Notes under the pieces: generated by a model
What the model saw: the letters and a program-made list of their open reading frames with translations, nothing else
Database searches by the model: none
What the model was told of the DNA's origin: nothing
Shown: piece after piece, positions 1-6,743 of the stretch
How the letters are laid out: each line of letters begins with the position of its first letter
How positions within the stretch are numbered: the first letter of the stretch is position 1
From: Lachnoclostridium sp. UBA933
GTDB lineage: Bacteria; Bacillota; Clostridia; Lachnospirales; Lachnospiraceae
Assembly: GCA_002293545.1 (NCBI GenBank)
Contig: DBDL01000177.1
Span: forward strand, 527-16,514
Reading direction: 5' to 3'
Length of the DNA stretch: 15,988 nt
Made by a program: the position numbers and the translations under genes

Positions 1-440
1 TGCTGAAAGAGCTGGGTAAGCTGGACAAGCCGATTCTTTTGAAACGGGGTCTTGCCAATACATTGGAAGAATTATTGATGAGTGCCGAGTATATTATGTC
101 GGAGGGGAATGGACAGATTATTTTGTGTGAACGCGGAATCCGCACATTTGAAACCTCCACCCGCAACACCTTGGATATTTCGGCAATCCCGATACTAAGA
201 CAGATGACGCATCTGCCGGTTGTGATTGATCCGAGCCATGCCGCGGGAATTGCGAAGCTGGTATATCCGCTTTCTATGGCGGCGGCGGCGGCAGGAGCCG
301 ACGGATTGATTATCGAAGTGCATAACGATCCGGCCCATGCACTTTGTGACGGACCGCAATCCATTGAACCGGAGGACTTTGCAAAGCTGTCGGAGGATGT
401 ACTGCGGGTATTGGATATTGTCGGTAAAAGATGCGGTTAA
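1..440 (+). CDS. aroF: 3-deoxy-7-phosphoheptulonate (DAHP) synthase, C-terminal part, 5' end outside window
   Basis: The gene is cut by the window edge; the frame runs from base 3 (LKELGKLDKPILLKRG...) to a TAA at 438-440. DAHP synthase condenses phosphoenolpyruvate with erythrose-4-phosphate, the first step of the shikimate pathway. The visible C-terminal ~145 residues carry the barrel motifs of the type I-beta (AroA/KDO8P-like) family: the KPILLKRG strand, CERGIRTFE, and PVVIDPSHAAG, whose His is a metal ligand in the family, then GADGLIIEVHNDP near the end. An internal TTG could be read as a start, but homologous sequence continues upstream of it, so the ORF is simply truncated. It lies in the same direction as pheA-trpE-trpG, consistent with a chorismate/aromatic amino acid operon. 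The symbol aroF is used in the generic Firmicute sense; aroG or aroA are alternatives. Confidence 0.93.
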   Translation, partial: LKELGKLDKPILLKRGLANTLEELLMSAEYIMSEGNGQIILCERGIRTFETSTRNTLDISAIPILRQMTHLPVVIDPSHAAGIAKLVYPLSMAAAAAGADGLIIEVHNDPAHALCDGPQSIEPEDFAKLSEDVLRVLDIVGKRCG

Positions 441-472
441 AAAGCGGGCGGCTGAGATAACGGGGTTTCCGC

Positions 473-624
473 AAAAATGAACGAGAGTCTGCGGACCATT
501 TTATTATAAAACCATCAAATGAAGAACAGAAATCTGCTGACCTTTTTGTCATAAAATCCATTAAATGAAGAACGGAAATCCGCCGACTTTTTTACAATAA
601 AAACCATCAAATAAAGAACGAGAG
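473..624 (+). repeat. Degenerate ~45-bp tandem repeat between aroF and pheA
   Basis: Two full units (506-550 and 551-596) begin ATAAAA(T/A)CCAT(C/T)AAATGAAGAAC and continue into GAAATC(T/C)G(C/T)(T/C)GAC followed by a T-run. A third, partial unit (597-624) starts the same way and runs into the pheA ribosome site. A more diverged partial copy precedes them (473-505, GAACGAGAGTCTGCGGAC...). Within the units CAG-AAAT-CTG in one becomes CGG-AAAT-CCG in the next, a change on both sides of a tiny inverted repeat. There are no unique spacers, so this is not a CRISPR array. Function is unknown; slippage or local duplication of a non-coding spacer is the simplest view. Confidence 0.75.
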
Positions 625-636
625 GGAAATAAATCA

Positions 637-1776
637 ATGAATATAGAAGAATTACGGGAAAAAATTGATGCCATTGACAACGAATTATTAGGCTTATTTG
701 AACAGCGCATGGAGCTTGCAAAGGAAATCGGTATTTATAAAAAAGAGCATTCTCTGCCGATCCGGAACCGGGAGAGGGAACGCAAAATCCTTTACCGGAT
801 GTATGAAAAGGCAAAACCGGAATTATCGGTATATGCTAAATCCCTGTTTGCGTCCTTGTTTGAAATGAGCAGCGGTTATCAGGGAATGCTGAACCGGACA
901 GAGTCCCATGTCAAGAACTTGATAGAGGAAGCGGTTCAAGGCACGGCAGAACATTTCCCTTCCGGTGCGGTTGTCGCGTGTCAGGGAATCGAAGGTGCCT
1001 ATTCACAGGCGGCATGTGACAAGATATTTTCGACGGCAGATATCACATACTTTGACAGCTTTGAAGGTGTTTTCGGTGCTGTGGACAGCGGCTTGTGCCG
1101 TTACGGGATATTGCCGTTAGAAAACAGTACGGCGGGTTCGGTCAATGAAGTATACGATTTGATGAGCCGTTACCAGTGTTATATTGCGCGGAGCATTAAG
1201 CTTCCGGTAAGCCATACGTTATTGGCGGCACCGGGGGCGAAGATTGATGAAATCATGGAAATATTTTCACATGATCAGGCAATCCGCCAATGCAGTAATT
1301 TTTTGAAATCCTTAGACGAGGTAAAGGTTACCGGATGTGAGAACACGGCAGTTGCGGCAAAGCAGGCGGCAGATACCGGAAGAAATGACACGGCAGTAAT
1401 CTCTTCTAAAGATTGTGCCGAGCTTTACGGATTGTCCGTTCTGTCTTACAATATTCAAAATTCCGACAACAATTATACCCGTTTCATATGCATCTCAAAA
1501 GAACCGGAGATTTATCCGGGGGCGAATAAAACGAGTTTGGTCCTGGCATTGAACCATAAACCCGGAATGCTTTATCATGTCCTGGCAAAGTTCAACGCTC
1601 ACGGAATCAATTTGGATAAACTGGAAAGCCGCCCGATTTCGGGACAGGAATTTGAGTTTAAATTTTATTTTGATATTGATACCCCTGTTATTTCGGATGA
1701 CCTGAAACAGATGCTGGCGGAACTGGAAGCGGAAACAGACATGTTCAGGTACTTGGGAACTTATCAGGAATATTAA
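637..1776 (+). CDS. pheA: Bifunctional chorismate mutase / prephenate dehydratase (P-protein)
   Basis: This enzyme converts chorismate to prephenate and then phenylpyruvate, the committed branch to phenylalanine. The 379-residue length fits the fused family. Residues 1-85 are an AroQ-type chorismate mutase (MNIEELREKIDAIDNELLGLF..R, with EIGIYKKEHSLPI and NRERE). Residues ~111-290 are the prephenate dehydratase domain (VACQGIEGAYSQAA, LPLENSTAGSVNEVYDL at 159-175, and the catalytic-loop motif NYTRF at 279-283). Residues ~298-379 are an ACT domain with KPGMLYHVLAKFNAHGINL and ESRP at 330-333, the motif tied to feedback binding of phenylalanine. The ATG start follows GAGAGGGAAATAAATCA. It lies 196 bases after aroF, across the tandem repeat, and 26 bases before trpE, so co-transcription is likely. 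Confidence 0.96.
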   Translation: MNIEELREKIDAIDNELLGLFEQRMELAKEIGIYKKEHSLPIRNRERERKILYRMYEKAKPELSVYAKSLFASLFEMSSGYQGMLNRTESHVKNLIEEAVQGTAEHFPSGAVVACQGIEGAYSQAACDKIFSTADITYFDSFEGVFGAVDSGLCRYGILPLENSTAGSVNEVYDLMSRYQCYIARSIKLPVSHTLLAAPGAKIDEIMEIFSHDQAIRQCSNFLKSLDEVKVTGCENTAVAAKQAADTGRNDTAVISSKDCAELYGLSVLSYNIQNSDNNYTRFICISKEPEIYPGANKTSLVLALNHKPGMLYHVLAKFNAHGINLDKLESRPISGQEFEFKFYFDIDTPVISDDLKQMLAELEAETDMFRYLGTYQEY

Positions 1777-1802
1777 TCCAACGAAAAGAAAGGAATAAGG
1801 AA

Positions 1803-3278
1803 ATGATCAGACCGTTACTTTCAGAAGCCAGAAAAATTGACGCGAATCAGTATCGAATGATACCAATCAGTATGGAAATTTTTTCGGATATGGTGACTCC
1901 GATTGAAGTTTTGAAACGATTAAAAAATATAAGCGGACACTGCTTTATGTTAGAAAGCGCGGAAGACTCAAAAAGGTGGGGGAGGTATACTTTTTTAGGC
2001 TTTGACCCCATAATGGAAATCACCTGTCTGGACAAGACGATGAAAATTCAATCCGGTGACGATACGGAAATATTTCAGACAGATAATCCGAATCGCCATA
2101 TCCAGAAAATAATAGAGCAGTGCAGGAGTATTAAATTTGATTACTTACCTCCGTTTACCGGCGGACTTGCAGGTTATTTTTCATATGATTATGCCAAGTA
2201 CACCGAACCGAAGCTTGACTTGAATGCCTATGATGAAGAACATTTTAATGATGTGGACCTAATGCTTTTTAATAAAGTGATTGCATTTGACCATTACTGT
2301 CAAAAGCTGTTTTTCATTATCAATATACGAACGGAGGATATTGAAACAGAATACCAAAAAGGGGTGGCAGAGCTTGAATCCATGAAAGAACTGATTCAAA
2401 GCGGTAAGCCGGGGCAGATAGAAACGGCGGAACTGAAATCCGAAGTGAAAGCGTTGTTTACGAAAGAGGAATATTGCGGAATGGTAAACAAAGCAAAAGA
2501 ACTTATTAAAGAAGGGGATATTTTTCAGGTTGTATTATCGAACCGCTTTGAAGCAGAGTTTGAGGGAAGTCTTTTTGATACATACCGTATCTTGCGGACA
2601 CTCAATCCGTCGCCGTACATGTTTTATTTTGGCGGAAGTGATTTAGAAATTGCAGGGGCGTCGCCGGAAACTCTGGTTAAGCTAAAAGACGGCAGGCTGT
2701 TCACGTTTCCGCTCGCCGGAACCCGTCCGCGCGGCATGACCGACGGAGAGGATATGCGGCTGGAAAAAGAACTGCTTGCCGATGCAAAAGAGCTTGCCGA
2801 GCATAATATGCTGGTGGATTTGGGGCGTAACGACTTGGGTAAAATCAGTGAGTTCGGTTCCATAGAGGTTGAAAAATACATGTCAATCCTGCGGTTTTCC
2901 CATGTTATGCATATCGGCTCTACCGTAAGCGGGAAAATCCGGGAAGATAAAACGGGATTGGATGCGGTCAACGCTGTTTTGCCGGCAGGAACCTTGTCGG
3001 GGGCACCGAAGATTCGTGCCATGCAGATTATCAATGAATTGGAGCAAAACAAACGGGGGATTTACGGAGGTGCCGTCGGGTATCTTGATTTTACGGGAAA
3101 TATGGACACATGTATTGCAATACGGATTGCTTATAAAAGAAAAAATAAGGTTTTTATCCGTGCCGGTGCCGGAATCGTTGCCGACAGCGACCCCGAATCG
3201 GAATATAAGGAATGCCTGAATAAATCTGCGGCAGTAATCAATGCGCTGAAACAATCCATAGGAGGGATTGATGAATGA
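1803..3278 (+). CDS. trpE: Anthranilate synthase component I
   Basis: With TrpG it makes anthranilate from chorismate and glutamine, the first step of tryptophan synthesis. The 491-residue length is normal. The N-terminal domain has LES at 50-52 and residues 268-275 read NPSPYMFY; both contribute to the Trp feedback site in characterised TrpE proteins, which favours TrpE over PabB. The C-terminal chorismate-binding domain (~220-480) shows GASPETLV, FPLAGTRPRG (302-311), EHNMLVDLGRNDLG (333-346), SHVMHIGSTVSG, PAGTLSGAPKIRAMQII (394-410) and YGGAVGYLDFTGNMDTCIAIR. The ATG follows AAAGGAATAAGGAA. The stop overlaps the trpG start as ATGA, indicating translational coupling. No leader peptide or attenuator is visible in the 26-base gap from pheA. 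Confidence 0.96.
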   Translation: MIRPLLSEARKIDANQYRMIPISMEIFSDMVTPIEVLKRLKNISGHCFMLESAEDSKRWGRYTFLGFDPIMEITCLDKTMKIQSGDDTEIFQTDNPNRHIQKIIEQCRSIKFDYLPPFTGGLAGYFSYDYAKYTEPKLDLNAYDEEHFNDVDLMLFNKVIAFDHYCQKLFFIINIRTEDIETEYQKGVAELESMKELIQSGKPGQIETAELKSEVKALFTKEEYCGMVNKAKELIKEGDIFQVVLSNRFEAEFEGSLFDTYRILRTLNPSPYMFYFGGSDLEIAGASPETLVKLKDGRLFTFPLAGTRPRGMTDGEDMRLEKELLADAKELAEHNMLVDLGRNDLGKISEFGSIEVEKYMSILRFSHVMHIGSTVSGKIREDKTGLDAVNAVLPAGTLSGAPKIRAMQIINELEQNKRGIYGGAVGYLDFTGNMDTCIAIRIAYKRKNKVFIRAGAGIVADSDPESEYKECLNKSAAVINALKQSIGGIDE

Positions 3279-3853
3279 TACTTTTGATTGATAACTACGA
3301 TAGTTTTTCATATAATTTGTACCAGTTAATCGGGGCTGTTGACCCGGATATCAAGGTTGTACGGAATGATATGATTTCAGCCGATGAGATAAAGCATATT
3401 TCGCCGGAGCGTATCGTCATATCACCCGGACCGGGGAAACCGTCTGATGCGGGGATTTGCATTGAGGTGATAAAACGGTTTTATGATAGGATACCGATTT
3501 TAGGGATTTGCCTTGGACATCAGGCAATCTATGAAACTTTCGGCGGTGTTGTGTCTTATGCAAGTCAGTTGATGCATGGGAAAGCGTCGGAAGTAACCGT
3601 TGATGTAGGAAACGAATTGTTCAAGGGATTTCTGCCTGCCATAAAAGCGGCGAGATATCACTCATTAGCAGCTCAAAAGGATACGGTCCCCGATGAGCTG
3701 CGAGTGATTGCATGGACAGAGGACGGTGAAATCATGGGAGTCTGTCATAAGGAATATCCGGTGTATGGTGTACAGTTTCATCCGGAATCAATCCTTACTC
3801 CGGACGGAAATAAAATAATCCGGAATTTTTTTTCTGTGCAGAATCGTAAATGA
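3275..3853 (+). CDS. trpG: Anthranilate synthase component II, glutamine amidotransferase
   Basis: A class I glutamine amidotransferase of 192 residues that supplies ammonia to TrpE. The catalytic triad is visible: Cys79 in LGICLGHQAI, and His169/Glu171 in GVQFHPESIL. The N-terminal MILLIDNYDSFSYNLYQL and the oxyanion-region SPGPGKP (50-56) are typical of TrpG/PabA. In many bacteria this subunit serves both anthranilate and p-aminobenzoate synthesis, so a PabA role cannot be excluded, but its coupling to trpE (ATG inside the trpE stop, ribosome site GGAGGG) points to TrpG. It is the last gene of the operon in this window; no trpD, C, F, B or A follows. Confidence 0.94.
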   Translation: MILLIDNYDSFSYNLYQLIGAVDPDIKVVRNDMISADEIKHISPERIVISPGPGKPSDAGICIEVIKRFYDRIPILGICLGHQAIYETFGGVVSYASQLMHGKASEVTVDVGNELFKGFLPAIKAARYHSLAAQKDTVPDELRVIAWTEDGEIMGVCHKEYPVYGVQFHPESILTPDGNKIIRNFFSVQNRK

Positions 3854-3923
3854 TTCCAGTGTACTAAACAGTATATAGACTAAAGTAAAAAGCGGAGTAT
3901 GCTTTCAAATAAATGCGGAAGTC

Positions 3924-3976
3924 AATACCCACCAAAGTCAAGATGTTCCAAAATGATTTTAGTGGGTATTTTATTA
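3924..3976 (+). terminator. Terminator of the aroF-pheA-trpEG operon
   Basis: A 17-base imperfect stem (3924-3940, starting AATACCCAC, with 3954-3970, ending GTGGGTATT) closes a 13-base loop. Only one A-C mismatch and one G-U pair interrupt it. It is followed by a short, imperfect T-rich tract (TTATT). It sits 70 bases after the trpG stop, in a convergent gap. Confidence 0.7.
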
Positions 3977-3986
3977 CAGTGATTCT

Positions 3987-4019
3987 ATATGAAACGACAT
4001 AAAAACTGTCATTTCATAT
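3987..4019 (-). terminator. Hairpin downstream of the PadR-operon, possible minus-strand terminator
   Basis: ATATGAAACGACA (3987-3999) pairs with TGTCATTTCATAT (4007-4019) around a 7-base loop, with a single C-A or G-U position depending on strand. It lies about 50 bases past the stop of the minus-strand DUF4097 gene. The wobble reads as G-U on the minus strand, which favours that direction, but there is no clear U-tract, so the role is tentative. Confidence 0.4.
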
Positions 4020-4070
4020 TTATAAAGTCTGTTCAATAGAAGTTGTATTGTAAAAACTATGCGGCAAAAG

Positions 4071-4952
4071 CTATTCTACAAAATCAACCTCAATACTGCC
4101 GTTTGACGTATCAGCGAAAAGTGTTTTGCTACCGTTCTCATCAAAGTTTTCCGGCAGGTTATTATGGGCATTGGAGGTATGACTGGTAATCTTAAAATCC
4201 GTCATGCGTCCGACGACTGTTCCGGTGATTCGTGAATTTGAAGTATCAAAATATAAAGAATCCGCCTTTACCCGATCCAGTGAAATATGTCCGTTTGACG
4301 TATCTAAGCGGATATCTTTTCCTTGAATATTATCGGTTTCTATTTTGGAATTAGAGGTTTTTACATCAATAACATTTTCAGAAATTACATCGCGCATTTC
4401 GACCGTGCCGTTTGATGTAATGAAATGGATATCGGTTCCCTTTACATTATCCGCAATGATTCTGGAGTTAGAGGTATCTGCCCGAAGTTCCCCCGGAAGA
4501 GCGATATCATGCAGTTCAATGCGTCCGTTGCTTGTCAGGACATCAATATTTCCCGCATAGGCATCGGGGATACTTATGGTGACGTCATCGGATTCAAAAT
4601 TAAAATACCATGTGATACCGATGTACTCATACCAACGCTTTTTCCATGAATATTCAATGGAAAGCGTTTCACCCATTTCTGAAATAACATAATGATTTTT
4701 ATCATTGTCGCTGTAAGTAATACGGATTTTATCGTCCTTCGACGGAACGACATTGATTCCCTTGTTGGAATCATCAAATTTAATGGATTTGAATGCATCT
4801 GCCGAAGCAACATACTCTCTCTGTTCGTAACCGCTGCCCTCATTTAACATGCCGTCGTCAAAGCCTGCGGCAATCATTGCTCCAAGGCATATTACGAATC
4901 CTATAATCAATAATCCAATGGATATGATAAATACTGTGGTTTTTGTTTTCAT
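4071..4952 (-). CDS. DUF4097-family membrane-anchored repeat protein (putative beta-helix/adhesin-like)
   Basis: The start chosen is the ATG at 4952 (MKTKTTVFIISIGLL...), 8 bases after AAGGAGG; a longer frame to 5003 lacks a site and would overlap the upstream gene further. The protein is 293 residues, with one N-terminal membrane segment (~6-30) and an extracytoplasmic body. From residue ~140 it carries eight TSN motifs (T at 140, 160, 179, 199, 218, 237, 259, 282), each followed by a short beta-like stretch, spaced 19-23 residues. The residue after TSN alternates G,S,G,S,G,S,A,G. This is the pattern of DUF4097 (putative adhesin) proteins, expected to form a right-handed beta-solenoid. Its start overlaps the DUF1700 stop by 4 bases. 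Molecular function is unknown; an envelope role is inferred from topology and neighbours. Confidence 0.85.
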   Translation of the reverse strand: MKTKTTVFIISIGLLIIGFVICLGAMIAAGFDDGMLNEGSGYEQREYVASADAFKSIKFDDSNKGINVVPSKDDKIRITYSDNDKNHYVISEMGETLSIEYSWKKRWYEYIGITWYFNFESDDVTISIPDAYAGNIDVLTSNGRIELHDIALPGELRADTSNSRIIADNVKGTDIHFITSNGTVEMRDVISENVIDVKTSNSKIETDNIQGKDIRLDTSNGHISLDRVKADSLYFDTSNSRITGTVVGRMTDFKITSHTSNAHNNLPENFDENGSKTLFADTSNGSIEVDFVE

Positions 4953-5536
4953 GGGTTGCCTCCTTTTCGTATAAACAGTGATTTTATTTTCTCCAGACTC
5001 CATTTTGCACCCTCGATTGATTTTTGTCCAAACCGGAGAGCAGGATTAATCAGTAAAATCGATCCGCCGATCATCATCATGGAAGCACCGATATTAAGTA
5101 CGCCGTACGGCACATTCGTACCGAGATGGAAGAAAGCGGCAATAAATACTGCCACACCTCCGATAGCTAAAGTAAATACCAATAAAAAGAATGAAAAAAC
5201 CAATGCGGCGGTAGTAACAAATAAGGCAAACACAACAGCTCCCGCAGCAATCAAAAGAGAAAACCAAACCGGAAAACCGACAATAAGTAAAACGACGTTA
5301 AGGCTGCTGATTGGTTTGGAAACCTTTGCATTGATTAACGCTGGAAGAGGTGTTTCACCAATCAAACGATTTCGTATGGTATCAATGGAATCAAGACCGG
5401 CAACGGCATCTTCTTCCGCCGTGCCGTCCTCCATACGGTCCTCAATTATTTCACGGTAATAGTCAATTGCCCTCTCATAGTCGGGTATATCTTTTAACTC
5501 GTTTTCAAGTAAACCCAGAAATTCAGATTTCGTCAT
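4949..5536 (-). CDS. DUF1700/HAAS-domain membrane protein
   Basis: 195 residues. The N-terminal ~60 residues (MTKSEFLGLLENELKDIPDYERAIDYY...) form the charged helical HAAS-type domain typical of DUF1700 proteins. After a linker, residues ~75-165 are strongly hydrophobic and look like three to four membrane helices (VVLLIVGFPVWFSLLIAAG and so on), followed by a short basic C-terminus (KSLFIRKGGNP). Such proteins are commonly encoded between a PadR regulator and a DUF4097 protein, as here. The ribosome site GGAGG precedes the ATG at 5536, which lies inside the padR-like gene (14-base overlap), and the stop overlaps the next start, so the three genes are translationally linked. A signalling or scaffolding role at the membrane is inferred, not shown. 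Confidence 0.85.
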   Translation of the reverse strand: MTKSEFLGLLENELKDIPDYERAIDYYREIIEDRMEDGTAEEDAVAGLDSIDTIRNRLIGETPLPALINAKVSKPISSLNVVLLIVGFPVWFSLLIAAGAVVFALFVTTAALVFSFFLLVFTLAIGGVAVFIAAFFHLGTNVPYGVLNIGASMMMIGGSILLINPALRFGQKSIEGAKWSLEKIKSLFIRKGGNP

Positions 5537-5846
5537 GTGAAGTATCCTCCTTGATAAATTGATAGATTGCCATCATCTCTTTGAAATCGGATAAGAATTC
5601 CGATATTTTTTCTTCGCCTTTTTCTGTTATTTTATAATATTTGCGTAATCGGCTATTATATTCAACAGAGTAAAAGGTGACGCATTCGCTTGCTTCTAAG
5701 CGTTTCAGAATCGGATACAGTGTGGATTCGGATATTTCAACATAAGGGGAAACATCCTTTATTATCTGGTATCCATAGGAATCTTCTTTTTGTAAAGCTG
5801 ATAAAACACAGACTTCTAAAATTCCGCGTTTTAATTGAATATCCAT
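5523..5846 (-). CDS. PadR-family transcriptional regulator
   Basis: A 107-residue winged-helix protein. The start is taken at 5846 (MDIQLKRGILEVCVLSAL...) because AAGGAGG lies at 5855-5861; the longer frame would begin with a TTG inside or before that site. The sequence has the PadR hallmarks: an N-terminal RGILEVCVLSALQKEDSYGYQI helix pair, then SESTLYPILKRLEA as the recognition helix, then YYKITEKGEEKI as the wing, and a short C-terminal helix for dimerisation. It is the PadR-s1 (short) type. It heads the operon with the DUF1700 and DUF4097 genes, and its promoter contains an inverted repeat, so autorepression with a small-molecule or membrane-stress inducer is likely by analogy with the family. 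No ligand can be predicted. Confidence 0.92.
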   Translation of the reverse strand: MDIQLKRGILEVCVLSALQKEDSYGYQIIKDVSPYVEISESTLYPILKRLEASECVTFYSVEYNSRLRKYYKITEKGEEKISEFLSDFKEMMAIYQFIKEDTSHDEI

Positions 5847-5869
5847 AAAAAATACCTCCTTTTGCAATA

Positions 5870-5899
5870 TACTATACCACGCATAGTAATATGTGTCAA
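5870..5899 (-). promoter_or_regulatory. Promoter of the PadR operon with overlapping inverted repeat
   Basis: On the minus strand TTGACA (5894-5899) and TATAGT (5871-5876) are separated by 17 bases. TACTAT (5870-5875) and ATAGTA (5883-5888) form an inverted repeat that covers the -10 element and part of the spacer. A repressor bound there would block polymerase; the PadR-like gene product is the obvious candidate. Confidence 0.75.
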
Positions 5900-5931
5900 G
5901 TAGTATTTTTCATTTTATTCAAAAAGATTAA

Positions 5932-6582
5932 TCATTCGGGAAACACAAGGTCAGAGAAGAAAAGAGGCAGTTTTTTCTTGAATTCGTTGTATGCCAGTTC
6001 TGCAACCTCTCTCATTTGGGGATGAGCCGCTTTGTCCAAACGAAGCGTAAAGAAGTGCCGCCAAGCGCGAAGATTCATGGTAACCACAATTTCGGTTTTT
6101 AATGAATTCGGCAGGACGGAACGGGCTTCCTGCGGGGTTGCGCCTAAATCCAACATCTTAAAGTAAGCCTGCTCCGCCGCGTTCATTGCTTCCTGCCATA
6201 CATGATAAAGAGCCTTGTCTTTTTCATTATTCAGATCATAATGGAAACCTCCCGCCAAATCAATGACGGTAATTTGCCGGTCAAATTTCTCATCGGCATA
6301 ATTGCAGTAACGTGTGCTTTCTTGACTGTAGCTGGCAATCCGGTGACGGACGATTTCGTGTGACACGCCGCGGTCGCATACCATACGCACGGTAATGGAT
6401 TCATGTTCGATTACGGATTCGTGTCCTCTCTTTAAAATATTACCGATAAACCGTTCTGCGGATTCATCGGTCATTTTTGATTCGCTTTTATAACATACAC
6501 GTCCGATTTTTTCAAGTTTTTTTAAGATATCATTGTAATCATTCATCGAGATGATTTCGATATAAGGTTGGATGTTTTGCAT
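5932..6582 (-). CDS. thyX: FAD-dependent thymidylate synthase
   Basis: Makes dTMP from dUMP using FAD and methylenetetrahydrofolate, releasing tetrahydrofolate, unlike ThyA. The start is set at 6582 (MQNIQPYIEIISMND...), preceded by GGAGAA; a frame extending to 6693 runs through the promoter and is not believed. At 216 residues it fits the family. The ThyX signature is clear at 79-92 (RHRIASYSQESTRY; family consensus RHRxxSxxxxSxR). Other conserved stretches are HESVIEHESITV (54-65), EARSVLPNSLKTE (152-164) and NLRAWRHFFTLRLDKAAHPQMR (170-191), which hold nucleotide and flavin contacts in the family. It is transcribed divergently from thrS and runs toward the PadR operon. Presence of thyX suggests the organism lacks thyA, which cannot be tested here. 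Confidence 0.96.
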   Translation of the reverse strand: MQNIQPYIEIISMNDYNDILKKLEKIGRVCYKSESKMTDESAERFIGNILKRGHESVIEHESITVRMVCDRGVSHEIVRHRIASYSQESTRYCNYADEKFDRQITVIDLAGGFHYDLNNEKDKALYHVWQEAMNAAEQAYFKMLDLGATPQEARSVLPNSLKTEIVVTMNLRAWRHFFTLRLDKAAHPQMREVAELAYNEFKKKLPLFFSDLVFPE

Positions 6583-6619
6583 AAATTCTCCGTTTCTTGG
6601 TTGGGTTATCGTTTTTCTA

Positions 6620-6648
6620 ATTGTAACATAAGCCTTAAAAGCTGTAAA
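6620..6648 (-). promoter_or_regulatory. thyX promoter
   Basis: On the minus strand TTTACA (6643-6648), 17 bases, then TACAAT (6620-6625), about 38 bases upstream of the thyX start. It lies back to back with the thrS promoter, leaving 30 bases between the two -35 boxes. Confidence 0.7.
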
Positions 6649-6678
6649 CTCTTTACCTAGGCGGGCAGGAAATTTTGA

Positions 6679-6707
6679 TTGACAATGAATCATGGTAGGG
6701 ATATACT
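6679..6707 (+). promoter_or_regulatory. thrS promoter
   Basis: TTGACA (6679-6684), 17 bases, TATACT (6702-6707). Transcription would start near 6714, leaving a leader of only about 30 bases before the ATG at 6744, too short for a T-box. Confidence 0.8.
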
Positions 6708-6743
6708 AAAATACATATTTATTGGAAGCTGAGGTGCGATTGG

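Noticed and set aside
506..624. CRISPR-like array between aroF and pheA
   Set aside because: Repeats are direct, adjoining and degenerate, with no unique spacers; units of 45 bases abut one another.
310..814. Minus-strand ORFs across the aroF-pheA gap (83 and 99 codons, both encoding a KSADF...NGF-like repeat)
   Set aside because: Their repeats merely translate the DNA tandem repeat; they overlap two solid plus-strand genes and have no ribosome sites.
2624..3311. Two 142-codon minus-strand ORFs inside trpE
   Set aside because: Fully covered by trpE with its conserved motifs; no ribosome site or recognisable protein motif.
4345..5562. Plus-strand ORFs opposite the DUF4097 and DUF1700 genes
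   Set aside because: Antisense shadows of well-supported minus-strand genes with good ribosome sites and stop/start overlaps.
6583..6743. T-box or other riboswitch between thyX and thrS
   Set aside because: The gap is taken up by two back-to-back promoters; no GGGTGG-type antiterminator or terminator hairpin is present.
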